The translations under genes were made by a program, and so were the position numbers. Under the pieces are notes generated by a model that did not search any database, was not told where the DNA came from, and saw nothing but the letters and a program-made list of their open reading frames with translations. A stretch of DNA of 64,000 nucleotides from an uncultured Alphaproteobacteria bacterium. GTDB lineage: Bacteria; Pseudomonadota; Alphaproteobacteria; HIMB59. Location of the stretch: NCBI GenBank assembly GCA_902617515.1, contig CACMWX010000003.1:16886-80885 (forward strand), given 5' to 3'. Below are positions 61,326 to 64,000 of this stretch, in pieces (position 1 is the first letter of the stretch; each line of letters opens with the position of its first letter).

Positions 61326-63800
61326 ATGGCAAGAAAATCAAGAATAATAATCGTTGGTAGTGGTATTGTTGGAGCAAGCACCGCATATCATTTAGCTCAA
61401 TTGGGTTGGAAAGATATGGTTATACTTGATCAAGGGCCATTGTTTGAAACCGGAGGCTCTACTAGTCATGCACCAGGAGGTGTGTTCCAAACTAATCCTT
61501 CACGAATGATGTGTAAATTTGCACAGTACACAGTTGACTTACTTAGATCATTATCATTTGAGGGCAAACCTTGTTTTCATACTGTTGGGGGAATTGAGGT
61601 ATCTAAGACAAAAGAAAGACATCAAGACCTTTATCGAAAACTAGGTATAGCTCACAGTTATGGATTAACTGATGCAAAAATAATTACTCCAGATGAAGTT
61701 TTAAAAATGAGCCCCTATATTGATCCAGAAAAAATTCATGGGGGATATTATGTTCCAACTGACGGTTTAGCAGCACCCGTAAGAGCAGTTAGAGCAATGG
61801 CAAAATATGTGACTGATTTAAAAGCAGGAGAATTTTTTGGTGATACAGCAGTTAATGGTTTTAAAATTCAGAATAATCAAATTCGTGGCGTGCAAACTTC
61901 TAAGGGTGATTATGAAGCTGACATTGTGCTTGTCTCGACTGGTATCTGGGCTCCAAAAATGGGAAGACTTGCTAACATATCATTACCTTTAGTTCCATGT
62001 GAACATCAAATGGTGTGGTTAGAGCCGTTTGAAGAATTGAAAGAATTTAAAGCTGATCACAAGGAGGCTTTGGTTGAACATGCATTGATGCGTCACCAAG
62101 ATTACAGTCTCTATTTCAGACAATGGAATGATACTTATGTTATTGGAAATTATCGACATGAACCAAGAATTTTGGAGTCAGAAGAACTAAAGAAACCTGA
62201 GGATGCTGAAGAAATGCCCTCACTGGTAGACTTTAGACCTGATGATTTTGAAGGTGCACATAAAGAGTCGAATTGGTTGTTCCCAAGATTTTCTGAAAAA
62301 AAACTTACAAAAAAAATTAATGGAATTTTTTCATTTACAACTGATGGTAACCCTTTGATGGGCGAGACAAGTGTAAAAGGTTTATGGACTGCCAATGCTG
62401 TATGGATTACACATGCTGGTGGTGTTGGAAAAGCTATGGCAGAATGGATAGTGAATGGTGAGCCTGAACTCGATGTTCGTCAAGGAGATATAAATCGTTT
62501 TCATCAACATCATCATGTCAGGAAATATCTAAGATCGAGAGGTAAACAGAATTATAAAGAGGTATATGACATTATTCATCCGCTTCAACAAATGGAGCAG
62601 CCAAGACCACTACGAAGAAGTCCATTTTATGCAAGGTTAGAAGGACAAAAAGCACATTTCTTTGAGACAATGGGCTGGGAAAGGCCTCAATGGTATGAGT
62701 CAAATGCTGAATTAATGAAAGGTAAAAACTTTCCAAATAGAACAGGCTGGGCTGCAAAATATTGGTCACCGATTCAAGCAGTTGAACATCTTGTAACAAG
62801 ACAAACAGGCGCCCTGTTTGATATTACAGGATTTGTGAAAATTGAAGTAAGTGGAAAAGGTGCTCTTAAGTTATTACAGAAAGTTTGCACAAATAATATT
62901 GATGTTGCCGTAGGTAAAGTTGTTTATAGCGTAATTTCTAATATGTATGGTGGTATAAAGAGTGACCTTACAATTAGTAGACTTGAGGAGAATAAATTTT
63001 GGGTCTTGGCTGGAGCTGGCAATGGAATGATTGATATTAGTTGGCTTCAAGCAAATGCTCCTGATGATGGAAGTGTTCAGATCATAGATTGGACATCTGC
63101 TTTTGCAGGTATTGGCTTATGGGGACCAAATTCAAGATCTGTTCTTGAAAAACTTTGTGATGATGATGATGTATCTAACGAAGGTTTTCCATTTTTCCAT
63201 ATTAAAAAGATTTCTATCAGTAACATTCCCTGTGTTGCTGTAAGAATATCTTATATAGGTGAATTAGGTTGGGAAATATATACACCTACTGAGTATGGAT
63301 TATCATTATGGGATGAACTTCGAGAAACTTCAAGAGAGTTCAACATGATTTGTTCTGGAGCTGGTGCTTTTGAGTCACTCAGATTAGAGAAAGGCTATAG
63401 ATCACTGGGCACAGATATTCATACTAATTACAACCCTTATGAGTCAGGCTTAGGCTTTACGGTGAAGCTTAAAAAAGAAAATGAGTTTATTGGCAAGACT
63501 GCACTTCAGAAAATAAAAGAAAAACCAATTGAAAAGAAACTTACTTGTATGATTATTGATGACCCTGAAGGAATGGCCTTAGGCACAGAACCAATATATT
63601 CAAACGGTAAAGCTGTAGGGTACGTAACGAGTACAAATTATGGCTATTTTGTTGATAAACACATTGTTTATGGATATTTACCAACAGAAGTTTCAGAAAA
63701 AGGAAATAAGTTAGAGGTCGAGTACTTTGGCAAAAGGTATCCATTAACAATTACTGAAGAACCTTTGCTGGATCCAGAAAATAATAGATTAAAGTCTTAA
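61326..63800 (+). CDS. Dimethylglycine/sarcosine dehydrogenase-like FAD protein with GcvT domain
   Basis: An 824-residue two-module enzyme. N-terminal FAD amine oxidase: RIIIVGSGIVGASTAYHLA (6-24) and GGSTSHAPGG (43-52), where H48 fits the covalent FAD histidine of DMGDH and SDH. From about residue 430 a GcvT/aminomethyltransferase part: LRRSPFYARLEGQKAHFFE, QTGALFDITGF, YIGELGWEIYTP and GAFESLRLEKGYR. It demethylates dimethylglycine or sarcosine and hands the carbon to tetrahydrofolate. Downstream (18 bases) is a MetF-like gene and upstream soxBDAG, a coherent glycine-betaine/methylglycine route. Confidence 0.92.
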   Translation: MARKSRIIIVGSGIVGASTAYHLAQLGWKDMVILDQGPLFETGGSTSHAPGGVFQTNPSRMMCKFAQYTVDLLRSLSFEGKPCFHTVGGIEVSKTKERHQDLYRKLGIAHSYGLTDAKIITPDEVLKMSPYIDPEKIHGGYYVPTDGLAAPVRAVRAMAKYVTDLKAGEFFGDTAVNGFKIQNNQIRGVQTSKGDYEADIVLVSTGIWAPKMGRLANISLPLVPCEHQMVWLEPFEELKEFKADHKEALVEHALMRHQDYSLYFRQWNDTYVIGNYRHEPRILESEELKKPEDAEEMPSLVDFRPDDFEGAHKESNWLFPRFSEKKLTKKINGIFSFTTDGNPLMGETSVKGLWTANAVWITHAGGVGKAMAEWIVNGEPELDVRQGDINRFHQHHHVRKYLRSRGKQNYKEVYDIIHPLQQMEQPRPLRRSPFYARLEGQKAHFFETMGWERPQWYESNAELMKGKNFPNRTGWAAKYWSPIQAVEHLVTRQTGALFDITGFVKIEVSGKGALKLLQKVCTNNIDVAVGKVVYSVISNMYGGIKSDLTISRLEENKFWVLAGAGNGMIDISWLQANAPDDGSVQIIDWTSAFAGIGLWGPNSRSVLEKLCDDDDVSNEGFPFFHIKKISISNIPCVAVRISYIGELGWEIYTPTEYGLSLWDELRETSREFNMICSGAGAFESLRLEKGYRSLGTDIHTNYNPYESGLGFTVKLKKENEFIGKTALQKIKEKPIEKKLTCMIIDDPEGMALGTEPIYSNGKAVGYVTSTNYGYFVDKHIVYGYLPTEVSEKGNKLEVEYFGKRYPLTITEEPLLDPENNRLKS

Positions 63801-63818
63801 CTATTATATTTTAAATAT

Positions 63819-64000
63819 ATGATCAAAGAAAATATTGTTTCTTTAGTAGATGGCTTTACCATAGAGTTAAACCCAAAAGTAAGACACAAACTAAAGTCTA
63901 TCCCTCTAGATAAAAAAAATAATGTCTACGTAACATATTTACCTGATGCTACGGAAAACGATATCTTAGAAACTGTTGATTTTGTATCAAAACAAGAATT
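63819..64000 (+). CDS. Methylenetetrahydrofolate reductase-like protein (N-terminal fragment)
   Basis: The frame opens at ATG 63819 and runs off the window after 60 codons. The part seen, with LVDGFTIELNPKVRHKLK and then NNVYVTYLPDATENDILETVDFV, resembles the start of MetF-like proteins found next to DMGDH genes (VYVTYLPG region). It would process the one-carbon unit released by the neighbouring enzymes. The call is tentative because only 60 residues are present and the FAD-binding part is missing. Confidence 0.65.
   Translation, partial: MIKENIVSLVDGFTIELNPKVRHKLKSIPLDKKNNVYVTYLPDATENDILETVDFVSKQE

Noticed and set aside
1-64000. Mobile elements, CRISPR arrays, tRNA or rRNA genes
   Set aside because: No transposase, integrase, repeat array or RNA gene signature was seen, and the gaps are too short and AT-rich to hide them.

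Overview
The window looks like part of the chromosome of a streamlined, AT-rich marine alphaproteobacterium. The signs are a proteorhodopsin-family gene, almost no intergenic DNA (no gap reaches 300 bases), many overlapping or directly abutting genes, and a large set of ABC importers, sugar enzymes and methylamine enzymes. The combination recalls the HIMB59/AEGEAN-169 type of alphaproteobacterium, but that placement is an inference from gene content. I saw no rRNA, tRNA, insertion sequence, phage gene or CRISPR array.

Layout. (1) Positions 1-2140, minus strand: a flotillin-like protein (cut by the window edge) downstream of an unusual rhodopsin whose helix C reads D-N-I instead of the proton-pump D-T-E. 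(2) 2265-14939: a divergent locus that interleaves a complete RbsABC-type importer (two large permeases, binding protein, double ATPase) with PxpA, PxpB and PxpC homologues, a biotin carboxylase, a BCCP and a GST. The parts add up to a urea-carboxylase-like, biotin-dependent amide/lactam enzyme with its own transporter. (3) 14941-18158: small hypothetical proteins, an orphan ParA and an iron-type alcohol dehydrogenase. (4) 18232-22492: an ABC-2 exporter with GldG-like and DUF4340 proteins. (5) 22493-35946: a mutarotase, a myo-inositol catabolic cluster (iolG, E, B, C, a J-type aldolase, and dehydrogenases) lacking iolD, an HpaI-type aldolase, and an FrcABC-type importer. (6) 36140-45978: a fucose/arabinose-isomerase-like enzyme, split transketolase, FGGY kinase, a third importer, an FrcK-like kinase and xylulokinase. 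(7) 46053-56139: more sugar enzymes (an aldolase-like barrel, two PfkB kinases, a D-lyxose-isomerase-like cupin, a mutarotase, an aldo/keto reductase, a ROK kinase, a phosphofructokinase) and a putative 2OG-Fe(II) oxygenase. (8) 56168-64000: heterotetrameric sarcosine oxidase (soxBDAG), a dimethylglycine/sarcosine dehydrogenase and the start of a MetF-like gene.

Working together, most of the window is a scavenging island. Three binding-protein-dependent importers bring in small polar solutes (probably inositol, pentoses and an amide or lactam). Isomerases, kinases, transketolase and aldolases feed these into central metabolism. The last block oxidises methylated glycines to glycine plus one-carbon units carried on tetrahydrofolate. 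The rhodopsin at the left end could supply light-driven energy or sensing, but its active-site changes make ordinary proton pumping doubtful.
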